A stretch of DNA of 32,879 nucleotides from Paenarthrobacter sp. PH39-S1 (GTDB taxonomy: Bacteria; Actinomycetota; Actinomycetes; Actinomycetales; Micrococcaceae), in contig NZ_JASISR010000037.1 of assembly GCF_030063245.1 (NCBI RefSeq), forward strand, positions 1 through 32,879, written 5' to 3'. The position numbers and the translations under genes were made by a program. Positions within the stretch are counted from its first letter, which is position 1. Each line of letters opens with the position of its first letter. Below are positions 1 through 7,780 of the stretch, one piece after another. The notes beneath the pieces are model-generated. The model searched no databases and was not told the DNA's origin. It saw only the letters and a program-made list of their open reading frames with translations.

Positions 1-1075
1 AAATCCTGGAAGGTTCCGCCGCCGACCCAGCACACCAGCCCCGGCCGACCATGTCGGCATCAACCTCCCCGAAACAAGAACAGCCACGCTAAGCGCCAAG
101 TGACTCCATACAGCTTGACATTTTTCGTAGCCGCCATTTTGGTGGCCGAGGCATGCAACGTCGGACTAACACCGGTGGTCAAAGACGGCCACCCCGCACT
201 GACGCGTGGACGCCTTACCCACGTCGATCAAAACTATGTGCGCGCCGCCGTCGATGGGATGCGGTTCGTGGTTCCGGTGGCCACCGTCAATGCCGGGGCG
301 AATCCGCGCTACTTTAGTCAGGGCCGCGGCCTGACCTGGCTGACCTATCTCAACGACCAGGCCTCAGGCCTGGGTGCCGTCGTTGTCCCGGGGACGGTCC
401 GCGATTCCCTACACATTCTGGATGGGCTGCTCGATCTTGACGGGGGCCAGCGCACCGAGGTGGTCGCCACCGACACGGCCTCCTACTCGGATCAGGTTTT
501 CGGGCTCTTCACCCTGCTCGGATACCGGTTCTCGCCCCGCCTGGCCGGGCTTCCTGACCAACGGTTCTGGGGCGTCAATACCACAGCTGACTACGGGAAG
601 CTGAACGCGGTCGCCGGCCGCAACTGGATCAACATGGACCTTATTACGGCATTACGGCGAACTGGCCTGACATGCTGCGTCTTGCATGAACTTTGACTGC
701 CGGACCGTGCGCGCCTCGGAAGTTCTGCGGGTCACTCAGGGCGGCGGGACACCAACCCTGCTTGGAAAAGCGTTGGCGGAGTACGGCAGAATAGCCAAAA
801 CCGAGCATCTGCTGGACTTTATCGATGTTGACGAGGGCTACCGCCGGCAAATTCATACCCAGCTGACGCTGCAGGAATCCAGACACGCCCTAGCCAGACT
901 CATCTTCCACGGCAGGAGGGGCCAGATACGCCAGTCCTACCGGGAAGGCCAGGAAGGCCAGCTCGGAGCCCTAGGATTGGTCCTAAACGCCGTCATTCTA
1001 TGGAACACCCGCTACCTGGACATGCAACGCCTATCCCGTCCCGTTTGGGGAACCATCTGTGGGATGCTGAGCTGA
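1..1075 (+). pseudogene. Tn3-family transposase, decayed C-terminal part
   Basis: This is the C-terminal catalytic half of a Tn3-type DDE transposase, spread over three frames. Frame 1 stays open from the window edge to 696. From about 145 it carries AEACNVGLTPVV, then DQNYVRA, DGMRFVVPV, WLTYLNDQ, GTVRDSLHILDGLL, ATDTASYSDQVFGLFTLLGY and LPDQRFWG. A short piece (NWPDMLRLA) lies in frame 3 at 657–686. Frame 2 (686–1075) carries AEYGRIAKTEHLL, QESRHALARLIFHGRRGQI and LVLNAVILWNTRYLD. About 30 residues are missing between YVRA and DGMRF, where intact relatives have the segment leading to the first catalytic Asp. The last residues also diverge from the family ending. The protein cannot be made whole from this DNA. 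No terminal inverted repeat was recognised. The family call is firm; the N-terminal part lies outside the window or is lost. Confidence 0.88.
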
Positions 1076-1083
1076 CAAGAGTT

Positions 1084-1115
1084 CACTGTCATCTGGTCGC
1101 GCGGCGTCGACAGTG
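1084..1115. repeat. Inverted repeat, 7-bp arms
   Basis: CACTGTC (1084–1090) is matched by GACAGTG (1109–1115) just after the transposase remnant. It could be a weak hairpin or an operator for the next gene. There is no T-run, so a terminator is not claimed. Confidence 0.3.
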
Positions 1116-1224
1116 TGTTTCACGTCGCCATCGGTATTCCGTACGTGAGCATCGATGATGGACCAGACCGACAGGATAGGTATCTGCGAGTCTGCATCGC
1201 GCATAACACGTTTGGGAGGCTCGG

Positions 1225-1728
1225 ATGCGTTCGCTGATACGCGTACTCCAGTTCGTTACCATCATCTGCGTCGCGCTGGTGTTCGGGCTGACGCTGACAC
1301 ACGTGCTGCAAGCGCCCGGCAGCCGGGCATTGACGGGTGCCGAATGGCTGACGGTACAGAACACGTTCTACGGAGGCTTCGCGACAGTCGGCGGCACATG
1401 CGAGGTTCTTGGCGCCGTGAGTGCCGGCGCACTCGCCGTTCTCAGCGTGCTGAGCGGCAAACGACGCGACGCGTTGATCGTGGGGATTGTCTGCCTCTGC
1501 TTGATTGGGACGCTCATCGTGTTCTTCGTCGGCAACCTACCGGTCAACGCGAGAGTCGCCGTGTGGAGCCCGGACACCCTTCCCGCTGACTGGCGGGACT
1601 ACCGAAACACCTGGGAAACCTCTCACGCGATCTCGACGCTGCTGTCCGGGATTGGCTTCCTGGTCCTGACGGGGTCGCTGGTGTGGTCTCGTAAGAGGGC
1701 AGCAGCCGGCAGTCACCACGCAAGGTGA
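1225..1728 (+). CDS. DUF1772 (anthrone oxygenase-like) membrane protein
   Basis: A 167-residue integral membrane protein with about four hydrophobic segments (roughly 5–27, 53–76, 84–103 and 136–155). The short motif NLPVN (104–108), followed by W and then W..YR..W (123–130) and a His at 134, is typical of the DUF1772 family. That family includes fungal anthrone oxygenases, but most bacterial members have no known role. A good ribosome site, GGGAGG at 1214–1219, sits 5 nt before the ATG and fixes the start. The gene stands alone between the transposase remnant and a gene-poor stretch, so context gives no function. The family call is fairly sure; the substrate is unknown. Confidence 0.75.
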   Translation: MRSLIRVLQFVTIICVALVFGLTLTHVLQAPGSRALTGAEWLTVQNTFYGGFATVGGTCEVLGAVSAGALAVLSVLSGKRRDALIVGIVCLCLIGTLIVFFVGNLPVNARVAVWSPDTLPADWRDYRNTWETSHAISTLLSGIGFLVLTGSLVWSRKRAAAGSHHAR

Positions 1729-2106
1729 CACTGCGGCTGGCGGCACCGCGCGGACCGGTCGAGCCCATCGTCGCGATTTGGCACGCGATCCTTGAGACGG
1801 CCAGAGACGCTGCGTGACGATAGAGCATAGGGCGATCCCGGGGCCGACGGCTACATGAGGCTGAACCTTCGGAAGCCACTATCATGGCCATCCGAGGAAA
1901 GAAACCTCGAATACCCGTTCGCGTTCGCACTCGTCGCAGCCGTGCCGCTCGTCCCCACCCCCGCCAGCACAGTGACCGCCCAAACCTGCCCGTAAGCCGA
2001 ACTCTCAGCGGGGCTGCAACCTGCCAGGGCGATCTCGCTGAGGGATCGTCGACGGCCACCCGCGGCGTTCATCGCGTGTAGGGCATCCATCGCGGTAGTA
2101 CGACGG
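1729..2106. other. Gene-poor stretch
   Basis: No convincing gene was found here. A plus-strand reading around 1886–1992 gives a short hydrophobic run (EYPFAFALVAAVPLVPTPAS) that resembles a signal peptide, but it meets a stop at once and has no start with a ribosome site. It may be the trace of a lost exported protein. Confidence 0.4.
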
Positions 2107-2310
2107 TCAAGCTTGGGCGAGCGATGCCTTCTCTCGTGGACCGACCGATCTGTGACCGTACGGAAACACCCAACGGAACGTGCCGAGCAACGGGCACTGG
2201 CACCAGCAATCGGTACTGCATCCGCACCTGTGGAATCCAGCCGTCTCCGCCAGACGAGTAACTATGGCCACCAAGACGTACGCGCCGATGACCGCTCCAA
2301 ACCAACGCAT
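2107..2310 (-). CDS. Small Cys-rich one-helix membrane protein
   Basis: A 67-residue protein. It begins with a hydrophobic helix (MRWFGAVIGAYVLVAIVTR) followed by a compact cysteine cluster, CGCSTDCWCQC, at about residues 29–39, then FRWVFPYGHRS. The pattern CxCxxxCxCxC directly after a single membrane helix looks like a metal- or redox-binding patch at the membrane face. I recall similar small actinobacterial proteins with a DCWC core, but none with a known role. The start is the ATG at 2310. No well-spaced ribosome site is visible (GGAAG abuts the ATG), so a start slightly upstream is possible. The gene points away from the Pr6Pr-type gene at 2497. That the gene is real is an inference from the non-random composition. 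Confidence 0.55.
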   Translation of the reverse strand: MRWFGAVIGAYVLVAIVTRLAETAGFHRCGCSTDCWCQCPLLGTFRWVFPYGHRSVGPREKASLAQA

Positions 2311-2484
2311 CTTCCGAGAGTAACTCAGACACCGCCTGGTGTCCGGGAAGCCGAACACTGACCGGACGCAGGGGAACAACACACCTCTACGGAGTCGGCC
2401 CACCGGCGACAAGCACAGCGCCGGGTCGCACGCTGACCCGGCGCCGACACTGCCAGCCTCCCGGCCCCGACATCCGTGGTCCCA

Positions 2485-2497
2485 TAGGATCCCTGTA
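2485..2497 (+). promoter_or_regulatory. -10 box of a probable leaderless transcript
   Basis: TAGGAT (2485–2490) fits the actinobacterial TANNNT -10 pattern and ends 6 nt before the ATG at 2497, so transcription would start at or next to the ATG. No purine-rich ribosome site precedes this start. The -35 region is weak. Confidence 0.5.
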
Positions 2498-3174
2498 TGA
2501 CACCCAATCGAGGGCTCGCGCTCTTCAGGTTCTGGTTTGCCCTCCTCGGATTTCTGGCCGTACTTTTTCAGCTGACACACCTGCTCCAGAATGTTCCCGG
2601 CGCCTCCGCGGGGAACTTCTTCAGCTATTTCACCATCGAATCAAACATCATCGCCTTCATCACCCTGGCGATCGCCGGCCGGTACGCGTGGAAAGGCGAA
2701 AGCCCCCGCTGGCTTGAACTCCTGCGCGGAGCTGCGACCATCTACATGACCATCACGGGGATCGTTTACAACCTTCTGCTGAGCAACATCGACGTCAACA
2801 CCCCGATCCCCTGGATCAATGTCGTGCTGCATTACACCATCCCGACAATCATGGTGATCGACTGGCTTGTTGACCTGCCCAAAACCAGGGTCCCTGTCCG
2901 CACCTCGCTGATCTGGCTCGCGTTCCCCCTGCTCTACCTGATATACAGCCTGGTCCGCGGTCCCATCGTCAACTGGTACCCCTACCCATTCCTGGACCCC
3001 CGGGTCAGCGGTTACGGAACCGTCGCCGTCATGTCGCTGGTCATCGCGGCAGCAGCCTTCCTCTTCGCCCTCATTGTCGCGTTCTCCACGCGACTTCACA
3101 TCGCCCCGACACCTGCGGGAGTCACCGGCACCACCGCCGCACCCCCTCAACCCGACGCCGGCACCATCAACTAA
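2497..3174 (+). CDS. Pr6Pr family (FAR-17a/AIG1-like) membrane protein
   Basis: A 225-residue membrane protein with about six helices. Family marks are FTIESNI (45–51), the Y.T.TGIVYN.LL stretch (83–95), H112 in LHYTIP, D122 in IDWLVD, the FPLLYLIYSLVRG helix (143–155) and the YPYPFLD loop (161–167). The H and D lie where FAR-17a/AIG1-type proteins have conserved polar residues in membrane helices, but the activity of bacterial Pr6Pr proteins is not known. The tail from about 207 is Pro/Thr/Ala-rich and probably disordered. The gene appears monocistronic: a probable leaderless start precedes it and a strong terminator follows 12 nt after the stop. Confidence 0.8.
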   Translation: MTPNRGLALFRFWFALLGFLAVLFQLTHLLQNVPGASAGNFFSYFTIESNIIAFITLAIAGRYAWKGESPRWLELLRGAATIYMTITGIVYNLLLSNIDVNTPIPWINVVLHYTIPTIMVIDWLVDLPKTRVPVRTSLIWLAFPLLYLIYSLVRGPIVNWYPYPFLDPRVSGYGTVAVMSLVIAAAAFLFALIVAFSTRLHIAPTPAGVTGTTAAPPQPDAGTIN

Positions 3175-3186
3175 GCACCGGTCATT

Positions 3187-3223
3187 CAGAAGAGACCCGG
3201 CTGTTTCCGCCGGGTCTCTTCTG
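3187..3223 (+). terminator. Strong hairpin terminator after the Pr6Pr gene
   Basis: A perfect 15-bp stem: CAGAAGAGACCCGGC (3187–3201), loop TGTTTCC, then GCCGGGTCTCTTCTG (3209–3223). The T-tract is short, as is common in high-GC actinobacteria. It lies 12 nt after the stop codon. Confidence 0.85.
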
Positions 3224-3351
3224 TCGCAGGACCCTGACCCGACACGGACCGGGGGCGTTCCTGGCGAGCCGATGTCCCGCTTGAGGAACGCTCTGCGGGC
3301 GGCCGATAACCGAGGGTCGCTGTTGACCGCCAGCCGCCGGTAAACGCATAG

Positions 3352-3720
3352 TTGAGTATGGTCGGCGGATGGACGCACGGGGAACCGGGGCAGCCGTTTA
3401 GTGACGGGGTAATTAGACTACGCCTGCCAGCGGCTGCGGACACGGAGTCAATCATCGGCTTCGCCGCATTGCCGGACGGTCTTGATGGTGGATGGCTGCC
3501 GCTGGCGTGGCCAGGCGGGCGGCTCGGCTGGCTGCCAACTGGTTGATCCGCAGGCCCGACGTCGATGAGGTCGAACTGCAGATCGGCAGCAGCAAAACTG
3601 GACAGTCAGCGAGTAGCCCTCAGCGCGAGTTTCGTGCCGTCCGGCACAGTGCGTGACATCGTCCGCCACACCGGTGAAGGGTGGGAGGACCTTCGATTCG
3701 TTTACGCACCTGAGGGCTGA
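3352..3720 (+). pseudogene. GNAT acetyltransferase, deleted and frameshifted
   Basis: Three pieces of one GNAT N-acetyltransferase can be read in order. Frame 1 (3358–3510) gives DGVIRLRLPAAAD and LDGGWLPLA, the usual N-terminal strand and loop. Frame 3 (3516–3590) gives RAARLAANWLI followed by VDEVELQIG, the helix after the acetyl-CoA loop and the next strand. Frame 1 (3604–3720) gives SQRVALSASFVPSGTVRDIV, then HTGEGWEDLRFVY and a stop. Between the first two pieces the central acetyl-CoA-binding strand and its R/Q-x-x-G-x-G/A loop are missing, a loss of about 50–60 residues. A further frame change lies near 3590–3604. The gene is therefore dead unless the assembly is wrong here. The family call rests on order and motif match. 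Confidence 0.75.
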
Positions 3721-3907
3721 ACGGACGTCCCGGTCGTCCCCCAAACCGATGGCAGGGTTCAACGCGATGCGACTTGTTTGTCCCGCTCCTCGTCCTCCAG
3801 CCCGGCCGGCCAACGCCAGGGGAACAGCCGGTGCCGGCGGCCGACCACTGGGCTCCTCCAGGCCACCCGCGTTCCACTTGCGGAACCCTTACCAGACACC
3901 CGCCGAC

Positions 3908-4374
3908 TCACGCCACGTGCGTCGGCCTGGAGGTCAGGACCCTTGCGGCGGTTTGGGTGGGTGGCCAGAACTTCCGTTCCGGATCTTCCGGGCTCATGAG
4001 GGCGACGCTGTTGCCGTCAGGATCATCGACGATCGCGTAACGGGCACCCCAGAAGGCGTCATAGGGCTGTTGGTGGCCTTCGTATCCTGCGCTGGTCAAC
4101 TCCGTGTAGATCTGGTCCACGGCCTCGCGCGTCGGTACGGAGAAGCCGAGCACCGCACTGCCCCCGGTGGTCCCGTTCCAACCCGAGTCCCATTGGGGTA
4201 CGAACTCGACGCTGTCCCATTCGATGAGCATGCCGTTTGGTAGTCGGGTAGCGACATGCGGGACTCCCGGCCGGCGTCGATCGGCAGGCCAAGGCGACGG
4301 TAGAAGGCGACAGCGGCATCCATGTCCCGAACCACCAGATTTAATTGGCCCAAGACGGGCTCGTAAGACAGCAC
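3908..4374 (-). pseudogene. VOC/glyoxalase-like protein, frameshifted
   Basis: A vicinal-oxygen-chelate (glyoxalase/bleomycin-resistance type) protein split between two minus-strand frames. The GTG at 4374 is preceded by a very good ribosome site (GGAGAGGAGG). It opens VLSYEPVLGQLNLVVRDM, DAAVAFYRRLGLPI and DAGRES. At about 4255–4275 the reading moves to the other frame, which continues PHVATRLPNGMLIEWDS, VLGFSVPTREAVDQIY, WGARYAIVDDPDGNSVALMSP and ends at 3908. Both halves are well conserved, so a single-base indel is the simplest explanation. It could be a recent mutation or a sequencing error. If repaired, the protein would be about 155 residues, normal for a single-domain VOC protein. The substrate cannot be told. 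Confidence 0.8.
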
Positions 4375-4478
4375 ACACCGCCTCCTCTCCGTTACCACAG
4401 CGTCTGCGCAGGTGGACCGGACGGGAACATCAAGCGACCGTCCGTAAGGGGAACCCCGTTGCTCCGACATTATTGGTC

Positions 4479-4545
4479 CAGCACTTTTGGACGACGGTTC
4501 CGCGCACTTTTTGGACGACGGTCCAGCACTTTTGACCGACCGTTG
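4479..4545. repeat. Three 22–23-bp direct repeats
   Basis: Three near copies lie head to tail at 4479–4500, 4501–4523 and 4524–4545. All share a GCACTTTT core starting at 4481, 4504 and 4526, and two share TTGGACGACGGT. The spacing is about two helical turns. They sit in the roughly 200-bp gap between the broken VOC gene and the end of the glycosyltransferase gene. Confidence 0.7.
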
Positions 4546-4582
4546 ACCGGCAATTCAAGGCAGCCACGGAACAGCATCTGCC

Positions 4583-5701
4583 CTACCTTTGATAAGTAAG
4601 CTCCGTCGCGATGTCCAGCAGTTCCCTTGCAGAGTCAGCCCAACTGAACCGGGCGGCCTGCCGGACTGAGTCCACGGAGCACTGACTCCAGACGTCGGGA
4701 TCGGCCAGGGCAAGGACCTGGGATGCGAAGGCTGCGGGTGAATCGGCCGGGACGTAGCTGGCAGCGGTGCCGCCCACCTCCCGGAAGATCGGCGTGTCGC
4801 TCACCACCACGGGCGTTCCGAGCGCCATGGCCTCCACCAGGGGCAGCCCGTAGCCCTCCGCCTTGGACAGCGTGACGAGCGCCGTCGTGCGCAGCAGCAG
4901 CTCGTCGTATTCGGCATCGCTCACACCGTTGTGGAAGATAACCTCCGCACCGGTGGGAATCAGCCACTCCAGTTCGGTGCGCCGCGGCTCCGTGATGCGG
5001 CTGAGCAGATGCAAGGCGAAGCCGTCCAACTCTGCCATCCCCCGGATCAAGGTCTCAACGTTCTTGTACGGCATGAAGGAACCCATGTAGATCAGGGTCT
5101 TTTCCGGCGCCGTACCAGGGTTGCGGGGCATGCGGTCAGCCTGCGGAGCGTTGCCCACTATCCGCACCGGCCTTTTCGTCAGTTGGTGCCGGTGCATCAG
5201 TGCCTCGGTGGTCCGGCTGATGGTGGCGACCACATCCGCACGGTTGAGCAGCAGCCTCTGTGGCCAGTAGGCCTTGTGGTAAAGGCGCCAGAGCACCCGC
5301 ACCGGTGCCGGCAGAAAGCCCGGCGGTGCGGGGTGCTCGTAGTAAATCAAGTCGTGCAGGGTGAGCACCAGCGCGTATCTGCGCCCCCAGCTGCCCATCG
5401 TCTGCATCGGGCAGAAGACCACGTCGGGAGCGAGTCTGTTCACCTGCCGGGCCACGAACAGCTCCCGCGGGGACAGCGGGCTGTTGATCTTCAGATAGGG
5501 AACGTCGGGCAGCAGTGCGAGCTGGTGTTCGTCGCTGATCAGCATGGTCACGTCCGCCAGAGGCGCGACGGCGGCAATCAGGCTTGCGCCGTAGCGGCTG
5601 ATGCCGTCGTGGTGGTCAGTGCGGGTGAACCGGGCGTCGATGACGATCTTCAGTCTTCTGGCAGGAGGCACGGTCTCTCCTGACTCAAGGGGAGTTCTCA
5701 T
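4583..5701 (-). CDS. GT4-type glycosyltransferase
   Basis: A 372-residue GT-B fold glycosyltransferase of the GT4 type, probably cytoplasmic or membrane-associated, moving a sugar from a nucleotide-sugar donor to an unknown acceptor. The N-terminal half starts with KIVIDARF and a Gly-rich acceptor loop (HDGISRYGASL, 31–41). The C-terminal half has the YMGSFMPYKN strand-loop (205–214; K213 is the likely donor-phosphate contact) and the EX7E motif at E282–E290 (EGYGLPLVE). Length is normal. The ATG at 5701 overlaps the stop of the hydrolase gene by 4 nt (ATGA), so the two are translationally coupled and this is the last gene of a three-gene operon. A mannosyltransferase is one possibility, but donor and acceptor cannot be read from sequence. 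Confidence 0.88.
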   Translation of the reverse strand: MRTPLESGETVPPARRLKIVIDARFTRTDHHDGISRYGASLIAAVAPLADVTMLISDEHQLALLPDVPYLKINSPLSPRELFVARQVNRLAPDVVFCPMQTMGSWGRRYALVLTLHDLIYYEHPAPPGFLPAPVRVLWRLYHKAYWPQRLLLNRADVVATISRTTEALMHRHQLTKRPVRIVGNAPQADRMPRNPGTAPEKTLIYMGSFMPYKNVETLIRGMAELDGFALHLLSRITEPRRTELEWLIPTGAEVIFHNGVSDAEYDELLLRTTALVTLSKAEGYGLPLVEAMALGTPVVVSDTPIFREVGGTAASYVPADSPAAFASQVLALADPDVWSQCSVDSVRQAARFSWADSARELLDIATELTYQR

Positions 5702-6633
5702 TCTGTGCCTCCTGCGATCGGATGCGCGGCCAGGAAGCCCGTAATCGCTGCGGCTGCCGGGACCGGTGTTTCATAGTGGATCAGATGCCCGACGCCGGGG
5801 ATCACCACCAGTTGTCCGTCCGGCAACAATGTCATCAGTTTGTGCTGTGTGGGTAGGGTGGCGATCTCGTCCTGGGCTCCGGCGATCAGCAGAACTGGCA
5901 GGGTCAGTTGTGAAGCGACCTGGCGGACGGTCCCTCCCACGGAGGCGCGGAAGGATTCGAGCAGCATGCCGCGATCGGCGAAGAGCGAGAAGTAGGAGTA
6001 ATGCTGTTGGTGGATGAAGCGCAGCAGCGCCTTGTCCTTGGTCTTGGCCATGGTGATGCTCATCAGGTGCACGATGGTCTTACTGCGCAGCAGCGCATTG
6101 CCGGCCCGGGCAGGCAGCCGGGCAGAGGCCAGATAATAGGACTCGGCCAGCTTGGACAATATGCCCTTGGGCCCTTCCAACGCGGGTGCGGCAATTGGGT
6201 TGATCAGGATAAGTTCGCTGACGCTCCCCGGGTGCTCTGCGACGAAGTGACTGGCGACAATCGAGCCGAAGGAATGTCCGAGCAGGACGGTGTCCGGCCC
6301 GAGCTGCAGGCCGGCCATCAGGTCTGCGAGGAACCGATTGTAGGACGGCACGTCATGGGGCGCGTCGGTGAGTGGGGCCGATGTGCCGAAGCCGGGAAGA
6401 TCCGGCATGATGACCCGTAGACCGGGGAGTGCCTCCACCACCCGCTCGAGTCCGTGGTGGTCACCGCGGAAGCCGTGCACCACGAGCAATGTTCGTGCTC
6501 CCGGAGCCGCCGGCGCTGCGGAGTACTCCCAGTATTCGATCTCTGCGCCTCGGATCGTCATGGTGTGCCGGCTGCGCCGGCCGTCCAGGTCGACCGTGAT
6601 GTCCCTAAAAGCCAAACCGTCCGTCGCTTTCAA
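5698..6633 (-). CDS. Alpha/beta hydrolase
   Basis: A 311-residue serine hydrolase of the alpha/beta fold. The oxyanion region is HGFRGDHHG (53–61), the nucleophile elbow GHSFGS (S121), the acid is probably D255 in AGAQDE, and the His is H283 in GVGHLIHYE. A cap of about 80 residues lies between 150 and 235. The likely start is TTG at 6633, which overlaps the stop of the aldo/keto reductase gene as TTGA; an ATG start inside the gene (MTIRGAEIEYW) would shorten it by 24 residues. It is the middle gene of the operon, coupled at both ends. The substrate is unknown; pairing with a reductase and a glycosyltransferase would suit lipid or secondary-metabolite processing, which is only inference. Confidence 0.85.
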   Translation of the reverse strand: MKATDGLAFRDITVDLDGRRSRHTMTIRGAEIEYWEYSAAPAAPGARTLLVVHGFRGDHHGLERVVEALPGLRVIMPDLPGFGTSAPLTDAPHDVPSYNRFLADLMAGLQLGPDTVLLGHSFGSIVASHFVAEHPGSVSELILINPIAAPALEGPKGILSKLAESYYLASARLPARAGNALLRSKTIVHLMSITMAKTKDKALLRFIHQQHYSYFSLFADRGMLLESFRASVGGTVRQVASQLTLPVLLIAGAQDEIATLPTQHKLMTLLPDGQLVVIPGVGHLIHYETPVPAAAAITGFLAAHPIAGGTE

Positions 6634-7469
6634 TTTACCCGTGCCGGGTCGGACCCGGCGCGATGGCCGCGGTCCAGGGCCGCAATGTCGGCCATCGCGC
6701 CGTCGTCGAGCATAAAATCAAAAATGTTCCGGTTCTCCCGGATCCGGGCCAGTGAACTGGCCTTCGGAATGACAATATTGCCGAGCTGAATGTGCCAGCG
6801 CAAAACCACCTGCGCCACGCTGCGTCCCAGCGCAGCGGCGATCCGGGCCAGCACGGGATCCTCCAGCAGCTGGCCGCGGGCCAGCGGGCTCCAGGCCTCC
6901 GTGCGGATCCCTGCCTCCTTTCCGAAGGCGCGCACCTCGCTCTGCTGCAGCCAAGGGTGCAGCTCCACCTGGTTGACGGCGGGAACGACGTCGGTGGCGT
7001 CAAGGAGCCTGCGCAGGTGCTCGGGTTCAAAATTGGAGACGCCGATGGCGCGGACCCGGCCGTCGTGGTAGAGCCGCTCGAGGGCCCGGTAGGTCTCGAT
7101 GTACAGGTCCTGCTCCGGGCAGGGCCAGTGAATGAGGTACAGGTCCACGTAGTCGAGCTCGAGTTTGTGCAGGGATTCATCAAAGGCCGCCAACGTGCTG
7201 TCGAAACCCTGGCTGTCGTTCCAGACCTTTGTGGTAACGAAAATGTCCTCCCGGCGCAGCGGACCGCCGTCGCCCGTGGCCTGCCGGACGGCTTGGCCGA
7301 CACCTTCTTCATTGGCATACAGCGCGGCCGTATCGATGCTGCGGTAGCCGGCCTCCAGGGCCTGGGTGACGAGCGAAAAGCTGTCCGCGGCAGGTACCTT
7401 GTAGACGCCGTACCCCAGCTGCCCGATCTTCACGCCGTTGTTCAGGGTCACGTTGGGCACTTGTCGCAT
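6630..7469 (-). CDS. Aldo/keto reductase
   Basis: A 279-residue NADPH-dependent aldo/keto reductase. The tetrad is complete: D46 (SIDTAALY), Y51, K81 (VTTKVWND) and H114 (YLIHWP). The end of the barrel has IPKASSLARIRENRNIFDF, the usual NADPH phosphate-binding Lys/Ser/Arg region. It resembles the 2,5-diketo-gluconate reductase/YvgN type, which reduces a range of aldehydes and dicarbonyls. The start is the ATG at 7469 and there is no ribosome site; a TAGAGT box ends 7 nt before it, so the transcript may be leaderless. It is the first gene of the operon leading to the hydrolase and the glycosyltransferase, and it is divergent from the LolA-like gene. Confidence 0.92.
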   Translation of the reverse strand: MRQVPNVTLNNGVKIGQLGYGVYKVPAADSFSLVTQALEAGYRSIDTAALYANEEGVGQAVRQATGDGGPLRREDIFVTTKVWNDSQGFDSTLAAFDESLHKLELDYVDLYLIHWPCPEQDLYIETYRALERLYHDGRVRAIGVSNFEPEHLRRLLDATDVVPAVNQVELHPWLQQSEVRAFGKEAGIRTEAWSPLARGQLLEDPVLARIAAALGRSVAQVVLRWHIQLGNIVIPKASSLARIRENRNIFDFMLDDGAMADIAALDRGHRAGSDPARVN

Positions 7470-7780
7470 GGCTACGACTCTACCGAGTCGGAGGTCCGGA
7501 TCGGTGCAACGCCGCCGGATCAGCCGGAGGTTGGAACAGGGCGACGGCGGGTGGCCGGGTAGGCCCGGCGGCTACGGCCTGCCGTTGACGGCAGCCGTGA
7601 AGGATGACGCCCCCAGTGAGTATCCTCAGCACGGGCCATTATCCTCACACAAGCTCAGTTAACTGTGTAAGCAAGACGGCCCCTATGAAGTCGTTGCTCG
7701 ACGGGCGTAAAGTTGAGCCATGACTTGCGGAATCCGAGGTTGCCCGTCATGAGTTGTTTGTCATGCACGAGGTGTCTGTC
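7470..7780. promoter_or_regulatory. Divergent promoter region
   Basis: A 311-bp gap between two outward-pointing operons. On the minus strand TAGAGT (7477–7482) ends 7 nt before the reductase ATG. A 10-bp palindrome CAGTTAACTG lies at 7656–7665 in an A/T-richer patch and could bind a regulator. Near the plus-strand gene, TGTCATG-like units recur at about 7746, 7759 and 7777; this may only reflect the start context. No gene is seen in the gap. Confidence 0.4.

Noticed and set aside
1884-2081. 65-residue Arg/Pro-rich plus-strand frame
   Set aside because: Composition of a random high-GC frame; no ribosome site.
2107-2580. 157-residue version of the Cys-rich protein
   Set aside because: The first 90 residues have no family-like composition and overlap the start of the Pr6Pr gene; only the last 67 residues look real.
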